Assembly (NCBI GenBank): GCA_026706455.1
Contig: JAPOYS010000034.1
Location: forward strand, 1-41,197
Direction of reading: 5' to 3'
Length of the DNA stretch: 41,197 nucleotides
DNA from: Chloroflexota bacterium
GTDB lineage: Bacteria; Chloroflexota; Anaerolineae; Aggregatilineales; Phototrophicaceae
Shown: positions 14,472 to 21,843 of the stretch, one piece after another
Layout of the letters: each line of letters starts with the position of its first letter
Position numbering within the stretch: position 1 is the stretch's first letter
Notes under the pieces: generated by a model
Told to the model about the DNA's origin: nothing
Databases searched by the model: none
What the model saw: only the letters and a program-made list of their open reading frames with translations
Program-made: the position numbers and the translations under genes

Positions 14472-16457
14472 TCACTTCTTGGCTTGCTTCTTTTGATTTT
14501 TCCCACGCCGCCCCAGCAGAACCAGCACCAACAACGCAATCAACCCCACAATCGCCAGCTTTTCGTAGGGCGACAACTCGGGCGGCGGCGGGCTATTCGA
14601 AATGACGCGGATCATGTGCGGCATATCCTTGCCGCTGTGGCGATAGAGCAGCCGTTGTTCATCGCGCAGCGCCTCAAACTCGCCATCGCTAACCTCGACG
14701 CGGTAGCCGTCCGGGTACTGCGAGTTGGGCACGAATAGCTCGGTCGGCTCTGCAATGCTATCGTCGTGGCGGAAGCTGAACGTGAAGAGCCCGCGCTTCC
14801 TATCAAAGCGCATGTTCAGCGGCTCGCCGGCGACCTTCTTGGCGTAGGGGCGGACGACCGCCGTCAATGCGCGGCCGCCGGAGTCGAGTTCGTCCGGGTC
14901 GCGCTGCTGGTCGCGGCTGAAGATTGACAGGTCTTCGCCATTCCAGCCATCGCCGCGCTCGTTGCTATTGTCGGGCGTATAATTCCAGAGCGTATAACTC
15001 AGCAGGCAGTCATCAAGGGCGCGCAGATTGTAATCCAGGGCCTGCGCCTGCTGCGAGAAATCTCCGCTGCGGTAGGCGGCGGCGCCATTCAAGTCGAAGG
15101 GGATGCCGAACTCGCCGACCACGATCGGCACATCGCCCAGCGCCTCATCGGCATAAGCGCGGAAGCGCCCGAACTGCTCGTTGAAGTAATTGCGAATCAT
15201 GCCCTCGCCGATCAGTGGACGCAGGCTGAATAGGTCGAAATTAAGATGCGGCTGGAAGCGGCGCGTGAACAGCGTCATGCCATCGTAGAAATGGGGCGCG
15301 TAGACCAGGTTGGGCGCCTCGGCGAGTTGCGGCGGCGGCGCGAAGGGCTCGGCTTCAACGAAGATCTGGGCCGATGGCATGACCGACCGGATGCCGGCGA
15401 AGCGCTCGATGAAGGGCTTGAGGAAGTCGCGCGTGAAATCGGCGCGCGCGAAATGCCCCGGGCGCAGCAGGCGCGGCTCGCCGTCAGTGTCGACATCCCA
15501 AACGCCAGCCGCCCGCCAGATATCCGGGCAATCGTCCCGCCAGACGGTGAGGCCCTGCGGATCAAGCCGGACCGCGCCCACCTTCAACGGTGGTAGGCTG
15601 GGCAGCGGCGAGCCGAAATCGGAACAGTCCTGCGCGAAGCCATTGGCGAGGAAGATCGCCTGCGCCGGTGTCGGCATCACCCCGCGCTGAAATGGCAGGT
15701 GATCGAGACTGCGCAGATCGGGCACGCCGATCAAGCCGTAGTGCGGCTCATTCATCGTATCGAAGCCGATCACATTGGGCAGATGGCGGACGCGCTCCGC
15801 CACCTGGACGAAAGCCTCGATGTAGCGTTCCTGCAAGTAATCCTGAATGTTCAGCCCGTCGACCATCAGCTGCGGCGCGTACGTCCGCCCGCCGAAGAAG
15901 AGCGTGAACATGGTGAAGGCGGCGAAGCGATAATAGTTGTTCGCCCATAGCATGTGCGGGAAATCGTCGGTCCGCTGCTGATGGAGCAGGGCGGCGCCGG
16001 TCTGATGAAAGGCGTCGACATCGAGTCCAACTGCCTCGAAGGTCCAGGCGGGCGCGCCATCGCCGCCGGAGAAGCGACTCCAGACATCTTGATGCGGGTC
16101 AATGAAGAGATTGATCTCGTATTCCAGCGCCTTCTCCAAAACCGCTTCCAGGTAATCGAGATAGTCGTCATCGTAGGCGCCCGGTCCCTCATGCTCGATC
16201 GCTTCCCAAGGCACGAGGAAGCGCAGGAAATCCAGCCCCCAATGCTTGAGGCGGCTGAAATGCTCATCGGCTTCTTCCAGCGGGAAGGGCCGCCCGATGA
16301 ATGAGACATGGCGCTTCTCGTCCAGGCTCGCGGGCAGGTGGGTGTAGCCCGGCGGCTCGGTCGGGACCTTGCTCCCCCCGCTCAAATTGACTCCGTGCAG
16401 GAGGCGCGTCCGCCCGGTCTCGTCGATGAACCAGCGTCCGCGGGTGGTGATGGGCAT
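14472..16457 (-). CDS. Glycoside hydrolase family 5 (endoglycoceramidase/glycosylceramidase-like)
   Basis: A 661-residue GH5-type TIM-barrel glycosidase. WFIDETGRTRLLHGVNLSGG (9-28) opens the domain, FIDPHQDVWSRFSGGDGAP follows at 118, the acid/base Glu237 is in FDTMNEP and the nucleophile Glu449 in VVGEFGIPFD. Long inserts in the barrel resemble the glucosylceramidase/steryl-glucosidase branch (GH5_12) rather than cellulases. Residues about 540-620 form a beta-rich C-terminal domain. A proline stretch (NSPPPPELSPYEK) leads into one hydrophobic helix (633-649) and a basic tail (GRRGKNQKKQAKK). No N-terminal signal peptide is seen, so the tail helix may anchor the enzyme to the membrane. AGGA precedes ATG 16457 by 8 nt. 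A glycolipid substrate is an inference. Confidence 0.87.
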   Translation of the reverse strand: MPITTRGRWFIDETGRTRLLHGVNLSGGSKVPTEPPGYTHLPASLDEKRHVSFIGRPFPLEEADEHFSRLKHWGLDFLRFLVPWEAIEHEGPGAYDDDYLDYLEAVLEKALEYEINLFIDPHQDVWSRFSGGDGAPAWTFEAVGLDVDAFHQTGAALLHQQRTDDFPHMLWANNYYRFAAFTMFTLFFGGRTYAPQLMVDGLNIQDYLQERYIEAFVQVAERVRHLPNVIGFDTMNEPHYGLIGVPDLRSLDHLPFQRGVMPTPAQAIFLANGFAQDCSDFGSPLPSLPPLKVGAVRLDPQGLTVWRDDCPDIWRAAGVWDVDTDGEPRLLRPGHFARADFTRDFLKPFIERFAGIRSVMPSAQIFVEAEPFAPPPQLAEAPNLVYAPHFYDGMTLFTRRFQPHLNFDLFSLRPLIGEGMIRNYFNEQFGRFRAYADEALGDVPIVVGEFGIPFDLNGAAAYRSGDFSQQAQALDYNLRALDDCLLSYTLWNYTPDNSNERGDGWNGEDLSIFSRDQQRDPDELDSGGRALTAVVRPYAKKVAGEPLNMRFDRKRGLFTFSFRHDDSIAEPTELFVPNSQYPDGYRVEVSDGEFEALRDEQRLLYRHSGKDMPHMIRVISNSPPPPELSPYEKLAIVGLIALLVLVLLGRRGKNQKKQAKK

Positions 16458-16549
16458 GTGAAGTTGTCCTGTCTCAGGATAAATCGGCGCTGATTATACC
16501 AAAGTTTCCAGCGCTTCTTTGTGGCCTCTGCGCCTCTGTGGCAACGGTT

Positions 16550-17323
16550 TCACACCGCCGGCCAGGGCCGATTCGGTCCCGCGCCCGGCAGCGGGAAGAC
16601 TCCGTCCGCCAGCAGCCGCTCGACGCGATACTCGAACATGCGCATCTCAATCGGCGAGAGCAGCGCGGACATGGCGCGCGTGTAGGCGTCATCCCCCTCG
16701 CCGAGCCGTCCGCAGAGCACGCGCAGGTCGGCGAGGATCGCCTCTGGGATGGGCATCCCGGCGAAGTCCCAGATCACAGTGCGCAGCTTTTCGCTGGCGT
16801 TGAAGGTCAAGCCGTGGTCGATGCCCCAGAGCTGCCCGTCGGCGTCCACCAGGCAGTGGCCGCCTTTGCGATCGGCATTGTTGGCGATGGCGTCAAAGAT
16901 GGCCATGCGCTCCAACTGCGGCCGCAGGCTCGGCTTCTCGAAGGTGTAATAGTGCTCTTCGGGGTCGTGGTCTATGAAGAGCTGCACCGAGCCGAGGCCG
17001 CGCGTGCCATCGCGCAGGAGGGTCGGCGGCGTCAAGCGCCAGCCGAGCGCGCTGGTGGTCAGGTAAGCGGCCGTCTCGCGGTTGCAGAGCGTGCCATCGG
17101 GAAAATCCCACAGCGGGCGTTCGCCCCGGCGCGGTTTGTAGATGGCCAGCAGTCGCGTGTCAGCGCGCGTGATGTTCACCAGAAATGTGTAGTTCGAGCC
17201 CCAGCGCATCAAGCCGACTTCATCATCCATCTCGCCCCGCTCGAGGACGGCGACCGCTTCCGCCAGCGGAATGCAAACCGGTTCATCAAGGGCGCGTGCC
17301 GTGTGTACGCGGGTGACGCTCAT
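16550..17323 (-). CDS. SCO1664-family PI3/4-kinase-like protein
   Basis: A 257-residue protein matching the SCO1664 family, known mainly from actinobacteria. IYKPRRGERPLWDFPDG (61-77) carries the putative ATP lysine Lys63. NNADRKGGH (148-156) is the catalytic loop with Asp151, and IDHGLTF (168-174) replaces the DFG metal motif, as in PI3/PI4-kinase and HipA-like folds. In actinobacteria this gene clusters with a DUF3090 gene and an MSMEG_4193-type histidine phosphatase; both occur here at 18768-20063 on the same strand, but two Uma2 genes lie between. Substrate and biological role are unknown. The family assignment is confident; kinase activity is inferred from the motifs. Confidence 0.88.
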   Translation of the reverse strand: MSVTRVHTARALDEPVCIPLAEAVAVLERGEMDDEVGLMRWGSNYTFLVNITRADTRLLAIYKPRRGERPLWDFPDGTLCNRETAAYLTTSALGWRLTPPTLLRDGTRGLGSVQLFIDHDPEEHYYTFEKPSLRPQLERMAIFDAIANNADRKGGHCLVDADGQLWGIDHGLTFNASEKLRTVIWDFAGMPIPEAILADLRVLCGRLGEGDDAYTRAMSALLSPIEMRMFEYRVERLLADGVFPLPGAGPNRPWPAV

Positions 17324-17402
17324 GGTGGCTGACCAGGCAAAGGGCGATGAATTTCAATTGTAGCTTGTCGGGAAGCGCGCGCGCAAACGGGGCGCCGGGA
17401 AT

Positions 17403-17552
17403 CTAAGTAGTTCCTACAAAATAATTAGAATTTGTACGGGCGACTCGGTGAGTCGCCCTCTCCGCAACCGGTATCTGTTCATGCGGGCGAGCCACCGGCT
17501 CGCCCCTACAGTTTCCATTGAAAGTTCGCATGACTAACTTGGAACTACTTAG
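17403..17552. mobile_element. 150-bp inverted-repeat mini-element carrying two REP palindromes
   Basis: Perfect 12-bp terminal inverted repeats, CTAAGTAGTTCC at 17403-17414 and GGAACTACTTAG at 17541-17552, bound a non-coding segment. Inside are REP palindromes at 17435-17458 and 17483-17510. The last 26 bp of the right end recur exactly at 101-126. The right terminus supplies the TAA stop of the Uma2 gene at 17549. No target-site duplication is evident. The features fit a MITE-like non-autonomous element; the transposase that moves it is unknown. Confidence 0.5.
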
Positions 17553-18106
17553 AGTAGGACGCCGCGGTAAACTTGAGAAAGGGCGAGCGAACAGCCAAGC
17601 GGCGCCAATTCAATCTCATCATCCAAGTTGTCAAACTGCTGGCGATGCCAGCCGCTTTCCGCGCGCCTGTGCCATTCCGCGAAGACGCGCTCCTGATCGA
17701 GAATGAGATAGCCTTCAATGCTGGGCACGGCGCTGTAGAGTTCGAGTTTGGTGACACGGTCGCGCTCGGTCGAGGAAGGAGAGATCACCTCAAGGACGAA
17801 AATCGGATTGAGCAAAGTCGTTGTGCCGTTGCCGGTTTCCGCCTCGCCACAGACGGCGCTGAGATCGGGGTAAACGTAGCGTGTTGAACTGACGCGGACG
17901 CGCATGTTACTGGTAAAGATTCGACAATTGGAATCCGCCAACTGTGAAAGCAGAGCGCTTGTCATATTCACGACAATTACATCGTGATTCATTGTACCGC
18001 CAGTCATAGGATAAATCTCTCCGTCAAGGTATTCATGCCGGAACTCGCTTTCGGCTTCAAAGGCGAGATACTGTTCCACCGTCATGAGTCGAGTTTCAAT
18101 CGCCAT
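17549..18106 (-). CDS. Uma2-family endonuclease (copy a)
   Basis: A 185-residue Uma2/DUF820 protein with a restriction-endonuclease-like fold. It opens RLMTVEQYLAFEAES with the family-typical HEYLDGEIYPM. Candidate nuclease residues are Asp81 (YVYPDLSAV), Glu106 (FVLEVISPSS) and Lys120 (RVTKLELYS). GYLILDQ closes the domain. GGAG precedes ATG 18106 by 8 nt. The next gene upstream (18154-18714) is a paralogue; the two are almost identical at the DNA level over the first ~40 and last ~180 bp but diverged between. The stop codon lies in the terminal repeat of the element at 17403-17552. Uma2 genes are often multicopy; their function is unsettled. Confidence 0.87.
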   Translation of the reverse strand: MAIETRLMTVEQYLAFEAESEFRHEYLDGEIYPMTGGTMNHDVIVVNMTSALLSQLADSNCRIFTSNMRVRVSSTRYVYPDLSAVCGEAETGNGTTTLLNPIFVLEVISPSSTERDRVTKLELYSAVPSIEGYLILDQERVFAEWHRRAESGWHRQQFDNLDDEIELAPLGCSLALSQVYRGVLL

Positions 18107-18153
18107 TTTCGTTTCTCCAGCGCTCGGGTTGCTTTGGGTCCTCAGTCTTGCGC

Positions 18154-18714
18154 CTACAGACTGACGCCGCGGTAAACTTGAGAAAGGGTGAGCGTACAGC
18201 CGAGCGGCTCGAGCGCAATCTCATCGTCCAAGTTGTCAAACTGCTGGCGATGCCAGCCGCTTTCCACGCGCCTGTGCCATTCCGCGAAGACGCGTTCCTG
18301 ATCGAGAATGAGATAGCCTTCAATGCTGGGCACGGCGCTGTAGTAAGCCACTTTGTCGACATGATCCTTCGTTTGCGAAGATGGCGACGTCACTTCCACC
18401 ACGACGGTCGGGTTGAGCAAGGTGACTTCGCTCTGGTCGCCGTAAACCGGATCGCCGCAGACGGCGCTCACATCGGGGTAGACATATCTCATATCATCAA
18501 TTTGGATACGCATCTGGCTACCAAACACGTAGCAGTCCCGATCACCGATGGCAACTACGAATGCTGCAGTTACGGACGCGACTATCATGTTATGATTTCC
18601 ACTGCCGCCGGGCATAGGTATAAGTTCTCCGTCAATGTATTCATGCTGCATTTCACTCGCCTCGTCAAAGGCGAGATACTGTTCCACCGTCATGAGTCGC
18701 GTTTCAATCGCCAT
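18154..18714 (-). CDS. Uma2-family endonuclease (copy b)
   Basis: A 186-residue paralogue of the downstream Uma2 gene, opening RLMTVEQYLAFDEAS and HEYIDGELIPM. The putative active site is conserved: Asp81 (YVYPDVSAV), a glutamate in VVVEVTSPSS and a lysine in HVDKVAYYSAVP. GAGG lies 7 nt before ATG 18714. The gene is 47 bp upstream of copy a and probably co-transcribed. Both copies split the SCO1664/DUF3090/phosphatase set, so they are likely insertions. The middle of the protein differs from copy a, including the strand NMIVASVTAAFVVAIGDRDC, whereas the last ~60 residues are nearly identical. Confidence 0.87.
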   Translation of the reverse strand: MAIETRLMTVEQYLAFDEASEMQHEYIDGELIPMPGGSGNHNMIVASVTAAFVVAIGDRDCYVFGSQMRIQIDDMRYVYPDVSAVCGDPVYGDQSEVTLLNPTVVVEVTSPSSQTKDHVDKVAYYSAVPSIEGYLILDQERVFAEWHRRVESGWHRQQFDNLDDEIALEPLGCTLTLSQVYRGVSL

Positions 18715-18767
18715 GATTCCGCCTCGCTACAGGATGCTGTTCTGTCGCTGCCGCAAAACGCGGGCGA

Positions 18768-19340
18768 TTAGGCCCAGTAAAAGATGATGCGCCCATTCTG
18801 CTTGGCGTCGGGCCGGCCCGATTTCACCGTGTCCATGGCATGCAAGCTGAGGGCGCGCATCTGCTCGCGCGTGCACCACATGCGCACGGTCTGCGGCTCG
18901 CCGTCGCCGCCTTCAAACAGGTTGTAAGCCGCCTGCTCGTCGTCTTCTTCGCCCTCGTCCAGCGCGTCAACGGCGCCAAGCTCATCCTTGTCGTCATCGG
19001 CTTGCGGCACGAATTCCTGCGCGACCAGGATGATCTTGTTGTCATTGGCTTCATAAGCCAAACCCATCTGCGCAATGCGAAACAGCGGCTCTATCGGTTC
19101 GCGCAGCGCCATATCGAGCTGGCTGAAGTCGGCCTCGGTCTTGGTATTGTCGTGCTCGTCGATATCGTCCAGCATTTCAGCGATGGCAGCGGAAAGCGCG
19201 TGCGCCTGCTCTTTTTCGATCGTGAAGGAGATGATGCGGTTGTCCTTCCCGGCTTGCAGGTGGAATGTGCGCTGGCCCTTGGGTCCAATGGTGCCGATGG
19301 TCACAAAGTCGACCGGATTCAGTTCAATAACATTTTCCAT
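18768..19340 (-). CDS. DUF3090-family protein
   Basis: A 190-residue protein whose first half is a clear DUF3090 match: VDFVTIGTIGPKGQRTFHLQ, then ISFTIEKEQAHALSAAIAEM. The C-terminal VRMWCTREQMRALSLHAMD also fits. Actinobacterial members end in a zinc-ribbon-like Cys motif; here it is replaced by DAKQNGRIIFYWA with no cysteine pair, so this branch lacks the metal site. A ~35-residue acidic linker (DALDEGEEDDEQ) lies in the middle. ATG 19340 is chosen because GGAGG sits 5 nt upstream; an earlier ATG at 19352 overlaps that site. It lies between the phosphatase upstream and Uma2 genes downstream. Function is unknown, with a likely link to the SCO1664-like kinase and phosphatase. Confidence 0.85.
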   Translation of the reverse strand: MENVIELNPVDFVTIGTIGPKGQRTFHLQAGKDNRIISFTIEKEQAHALSAAIAEMLDDIDEHDNTKTEADFSQLDMALREPIEPLFRIAQMGLAYEANDNKIILVAQEFVPQADDDKDELGAVDALDEGEEDDEQAAYNLFEGGDGEPQTVRMWCTREQMRALSLHAMDTVKSGRPDAKQNGRIIFYWA

Positions 19341-19409
19341 ATTGTCCTCCATCTACAAGCATTACAGCGGCGACTTGTAGAGTGATTGAGGCGATTAGAA
19401 TGGACCCGT

Positions 19410-20063
19410 CTAACCCGTTGCCTTCGGCGCGTCCTTCGCCTCTTGCGCTTTCTCAAGGTCCAGTAGATGAGCAATGTCGTTCATGCCGATGATGAAGGGC
19501 CGCCTGTGTCCTAGATGCATTGTGCTGATCGAGGCGGGCGATATGACAATCCGCTGAAAAGCGTCCAGGTGCATGCCCAGATAATGCGCCAGCGCCATCT
19601 TGATCAAGTCGGCATGACAGACCAGCGCAACCAGCCCTTCTGGATGACGCTGCGCCAGCGCTTCGATCGCGTTGACGACCCGCGCTTGCACATCGCGCAT
19701 CGTCTCGCCATTGGGGAAGTACGCCCGCGAGGGGTATTCCTGCACCACGTCCCACATCTTGCGCCGCTGCAAGGCGCTTATTGCCTTGCCTTGCCAATCG
19801 CCATACTCGACTTCGATGATTTCAGGCTGCTCGATTACGCTCAATTGTGGATGATGCTTGACGATGGCGGCCGCCGTTTCCATGGTGCGCTCCATCGGGC
19901 TGGAGTAGATGTGGCGCAGCGGCGCCTGCGCCAGGCGGCGACCGAGGGCCTCCGCCTGCGCCAGACCCTCCTCGTTGAGGCGCACGCCCGCCATCCGGCC
20001 GGCTAATTTGCCCGTCTTAACGAAGTCATTAACAGCATGGCGGATGAGTAGAATCGTGGCCAT
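19410..20063 (-). CDS. MSMEG_4193-type histidine phosphatase
   Basis: A 217-residue histidine phosphatase superfamily protein. The phosphorylated histidine is in LLIRHAVND near residue 9; alanine replaces the usual glycine of RHG. YSSPMERTMETA, the acidic IIEVEYGDWQGK and the second histidine in ALVCHADLIKMAL complete the active site. LAGRMAGVRLNEEG and FQRIVISPASIS match the MSMEG_4193 sub-family that clusters with SCO1664 and DUF3090 genes. ATG 20063 gives the family start MATILLIRH; 26 upstream codons show no similarity. The gene is the first of the set and is divergent from the DUF692-like gene. Its phosphorylated substrate is unknown and could be the product of the SCO1664-like kinase. 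Confidence 0.9.
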   Translation of the reverse strand: MATILLIRHAVNDFVKTGKLAGRMAGVRLNEEGLAQAEALGRRLAQAPLRHIYSSPMERTMETAAAIVKHHPQLSVIEQPEIIEVEYGDWQGKAISALQRRKMWDVVQEYPSRAYFPNGETMRDVQARVVNAIEALAQRHPEGLVALVCHADLIKMALAHYLGMHLDAFQRIVISPASISTMHLGHRRPFIIGMNDIAHLLDLEKAQEAKDAPKATG

Positions 20064-20193
20064 CGGCGCCTGTCTAGCGGTTGAGTGATTGCGCCAGATG
20101 ATACCATATTCTGGCGTGGCGCGGCTAGACGCACAGCGCAATTGTCAAAGTCGCTGTGTATGATAGAGCGTTAAATTAAGCGCGGAGGCGCCG

Positions 20194-21006
20194 ATGCGAT
20201 TCGCCATCAATTATTCGCCGCAGGCGGAAAAACTGTGGCGCGAAGGGCACATTCAGGTTGATCTCTTCAAGTGTCCGGATTGGCTCCATCTGGTGGAGAG
20301 AGTCGGCGCGATCCACAAACTCTATGTGCACACATCGCTGATAACTTGGGGCCGCGGGCGAGACAAGATCGATTTCGCTCGGCTGCGGCACTGGCTTGAC
20401 ACGACGGAAACGCAGGTCATCAATACGCACTTCGCGTTTGAGAAAGACGACTTCGCGCCTGGCGGTCATATTACGCCGGAAAAAATTGTGGAACGCGCCG
20501 CGCTCTTTTTGTCGCCCCTGTGCGAGCGCTTCGGCGCTGATAACATCGTCATCGAGAACTTGCCCTATCCGGATGGCGTCTGGACCGACGTTTTGCTACC
20601 AGAGATCGTGGACCCCGCCGTCATTTCGGAAGTTGTGCGGCGAACGGGCTGCGGCCTGCTCCTGGATATCGCCCATGCCATCCGCAGCTGCGAAGGGACG
20701 GGGCGCGAAGACGTCAAAGCCTATCTCAACGCGCTACCCGTGCATGCCCTGCGCGAGCTGCATGTCGTGGGCATTCTGCCGGAGCCGGACGAAGATGGCG
20801 TTCGCCACGACCACTTCGCGATGACGGAGGCCGACTGGGCGATGACCGAGTGGGCGCTTGACCAGATCCGCGCCGGCAATTGGCGCAAGCCTGAAACCAT
20901 GGCTTTCGAATATGGCGGCGTGGGCGAGCGCTTCGCCTGGCGCAGCGAAGCAGCCGTTATCACCGCGCAGGCGCCGCGTCTTTACGAGTTGGCGAAATCG
21001 GTTTGA
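20194..21006 (+). CDS. TIM-barrel protein, DUF692-like (MbnB/TglH/ChrH type)
   Basis: A 270-residue TIM-barrel protein. The pattern NTHFAFE (His79), IVIENLPY (Glu121), LLLDIAHA (Asp158, His161), ELHVVG (His190), VRHDHFAM (Asp206, His207) and AFEYGG (Glu239) matches the metal-ligand layout of DUF692 enzymes, which use two or three iron ions to modify cysteine-containing peptides. Xylose-isomerase-like barrels share part of this pattern and remain an alternative. GGAGG precedes ATG 20194 by 5 nt. No precursor peptide or partner (MbnC/TglI) gene is recognised next to it; the downstream gene is a cold-shock protein more than 300 bp away. It is divergent from the histidine phosphatase. Confidence 0.65.
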   Translation: MRFAINYSPQAEKLWREGHIQVDLFKCPDWLHLVERVGAIHKLYVHTSLITWGRGRDKIDFARLRHWLDTTETQVINTHFAFEKDDFAPGGHITPEKIVERAALFLSPLCERFGADNIVIENLPYPDGVWTDVLLPEIVDPAVISEVVRRTGCGLLLDIAHAIRSCEGTGREDVKAYLNALPVHALRELHVVGILPEPDEDGVRHDHFAMTEADWAMTEWALDQIRAGNWRKPETMAFEYGGVGERFAWRSEAAVITAQAPRLYELAKSV

Positions 21007-21025
21007 CCTGCCTTCGATCTGGTTC

Positions 21026-21052
21026 GGCAGGGGCGACGCGCCGGCTCGCCCT
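21026..21052. repeat. REP palindrome (diverged)
   Basis: GGCAGGGGCGAC-GCGCC-GGCTCGCC just after the DUF692-like gene is an imperfect member of the REP family and may help to end that transcript. Confidence 0.55.
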
Positions 21053-21078
21053 TAAACATCGACGATGCGGTCGTCATT

Positions 21079-21326
21079 TTGGACGATAACTCGCTATGGC
21101 AATATACAGACTTCGGTGGTACACTGTGTCTGCAACGTGGTACAAGGAACACATGAGCGTCTTTTCCACATTGGTGCGGTGGGTACGCACCCATCAGTCC
21201 CCGAGAGCGCAAAACCTGCGGCGAGGCGTCCACACCGGTAGTGTGGCATGTCCCTCTTCCGCTGACCTCTTGTAAAGGCTATGGCAAAACCCGTTTTATC
21301 GTTTCTCTAGCAGGAGTAGGTACAGG
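21079..21326 (+). promoter_or_regulatory. Candidate promoter and structured leader of the cold-shock gene
   Basis: TTGGAC (21079-21084) and TATACA (21103-21108), 18 bp apart, form a plausible promoter. The following ~200 bases hold no ORF of note but several hairpins: GGTGGGTACGCACCC near 21176 and CCACACCGGTAGTGTGG near 21231. Long structured leaders are common in cold-shock genes as temperature-sensitive elements. A purine-rich AGGAG precedes the start codon at 21327. Confidence 0.35.
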
Positions 21327-21542
21327 ATGTCCGAAGAACGTTCGCAAGGTACGGTCAAGTGGTTCAACGCCGAAAAGGGTTATGGCTTCATTTCCCAGGA
21401 AGATGGCGATGACTTGTTTGTACATTACAGTGAGATCCAGGGGACTGGTTATCGCAGTCTCGACGAAGGGGCGCGGGTTGAGTTTCTCACCACCGAGGGC
21501 CGCAAGGGCAAGCCAGCCAGCGCCGTGGCTGTGATCGACTAG
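21327..21542 (+). CDS. csp: Cold-shock domain protein (CspA family)
   Basis: A 71-residue single-domain nucleic-acid chaperone. [15 protein letters not shown] carries RNP1 (KGYGFI, 17-22); RNP2 is LFVHY (30-34). Length and the closing ASAVAVID strand fit bacterial Csp proteins, which bind single-stranded RNA and melt structures at low temperature. It has a long possible leader and its own downstream terminator, so it is probably monocistronic. Confidence 0.96.
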   Translation: MSEERSQGTVKWFNAEKGYGFISQEDGDDLFVHYSEIQGTGYRSLDEGARVEFLTTEGRKGKPASAVAVID

Positions 21543-21565
21543 ATATAGCCAAGCGACGCAATTTC

Positions 21566-21600
21566 AAGGACCCGTCTCAATCGAGGCGGGTTCATTGCGT
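21566..21600 (+). terminator. Terminator after the cold-shock gene
   Basis: ACCCGTCTC-AATC-GAGGCGGGT (21570-21591) forms a strong stem with one G-U pair, 27 bp after the stop, followed by a moderately T-rich TTCATTGCGTTCTT. Confidence 0.6.
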
Positions 21601-21620
21601 TCTTGGCTAATCTCCGCTCT

Positions 21621-21687
21621 GAAGGGCGGTCGGCCTTGTCGCCCGCCGAAGCGCAAATTGTCGGGGCGACTGTGTGAGGCGCCCACT
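21621..21687. repeat. Two degenerate REP-like palindromes
   Basis: GAAGGGCGGTCGGCCTTGTCGCCCGCC (written in parts: GGGCGGT..TGTCGCCC) and GGGGCGACTGTGTGAGGCGCCC lie between the csp terminator and the displaced tal-pgi end. Both resemble the REP family but are diverged. Confidence 0.4.
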
Positions 21688-21711
21688 CACAAATCCCAGC
21701 CTGGCAAAAGT

Positions 21712-21811
21712 CTACCCCCGCCGCGACTCCACGAACTCGATCGCCTGCAGCAGCGTCTCCAGCCCGACCGTCCGATCACCCGTCAGATGCAGGCGGATCG
21801 CGCGCGGTTCG
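21712..21811 (-). pseudogene. Displaced copy of the 3' end of tal-pgi
   Basis: 21718-21811 matches 22576-22669, inside the 3' end of the tal-pgi gene, at 93 of 94 positions. The copy reads LLQAIEFVESRRG and then TAG (21712-21714); the intact gene ends ESRRL then TAA. No other part of tal-pgi is present. The copy is 858 bp from the equivalent site and lies immediately beyond the coiled-coil gene. The near identity implies a recent event. Confidence 0.85.
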
Positions 21812-21843
21812 CTGACGGTTACAATGGTTTGCGATATTGGCTG

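Noticed and set aside
20142..20164. TTGTCA and TATGAT as a promoter for the DUF692-like gene
   Set aside because: The two boxes are only 11 bp apart, too close for a standard sigma-70 promoter.
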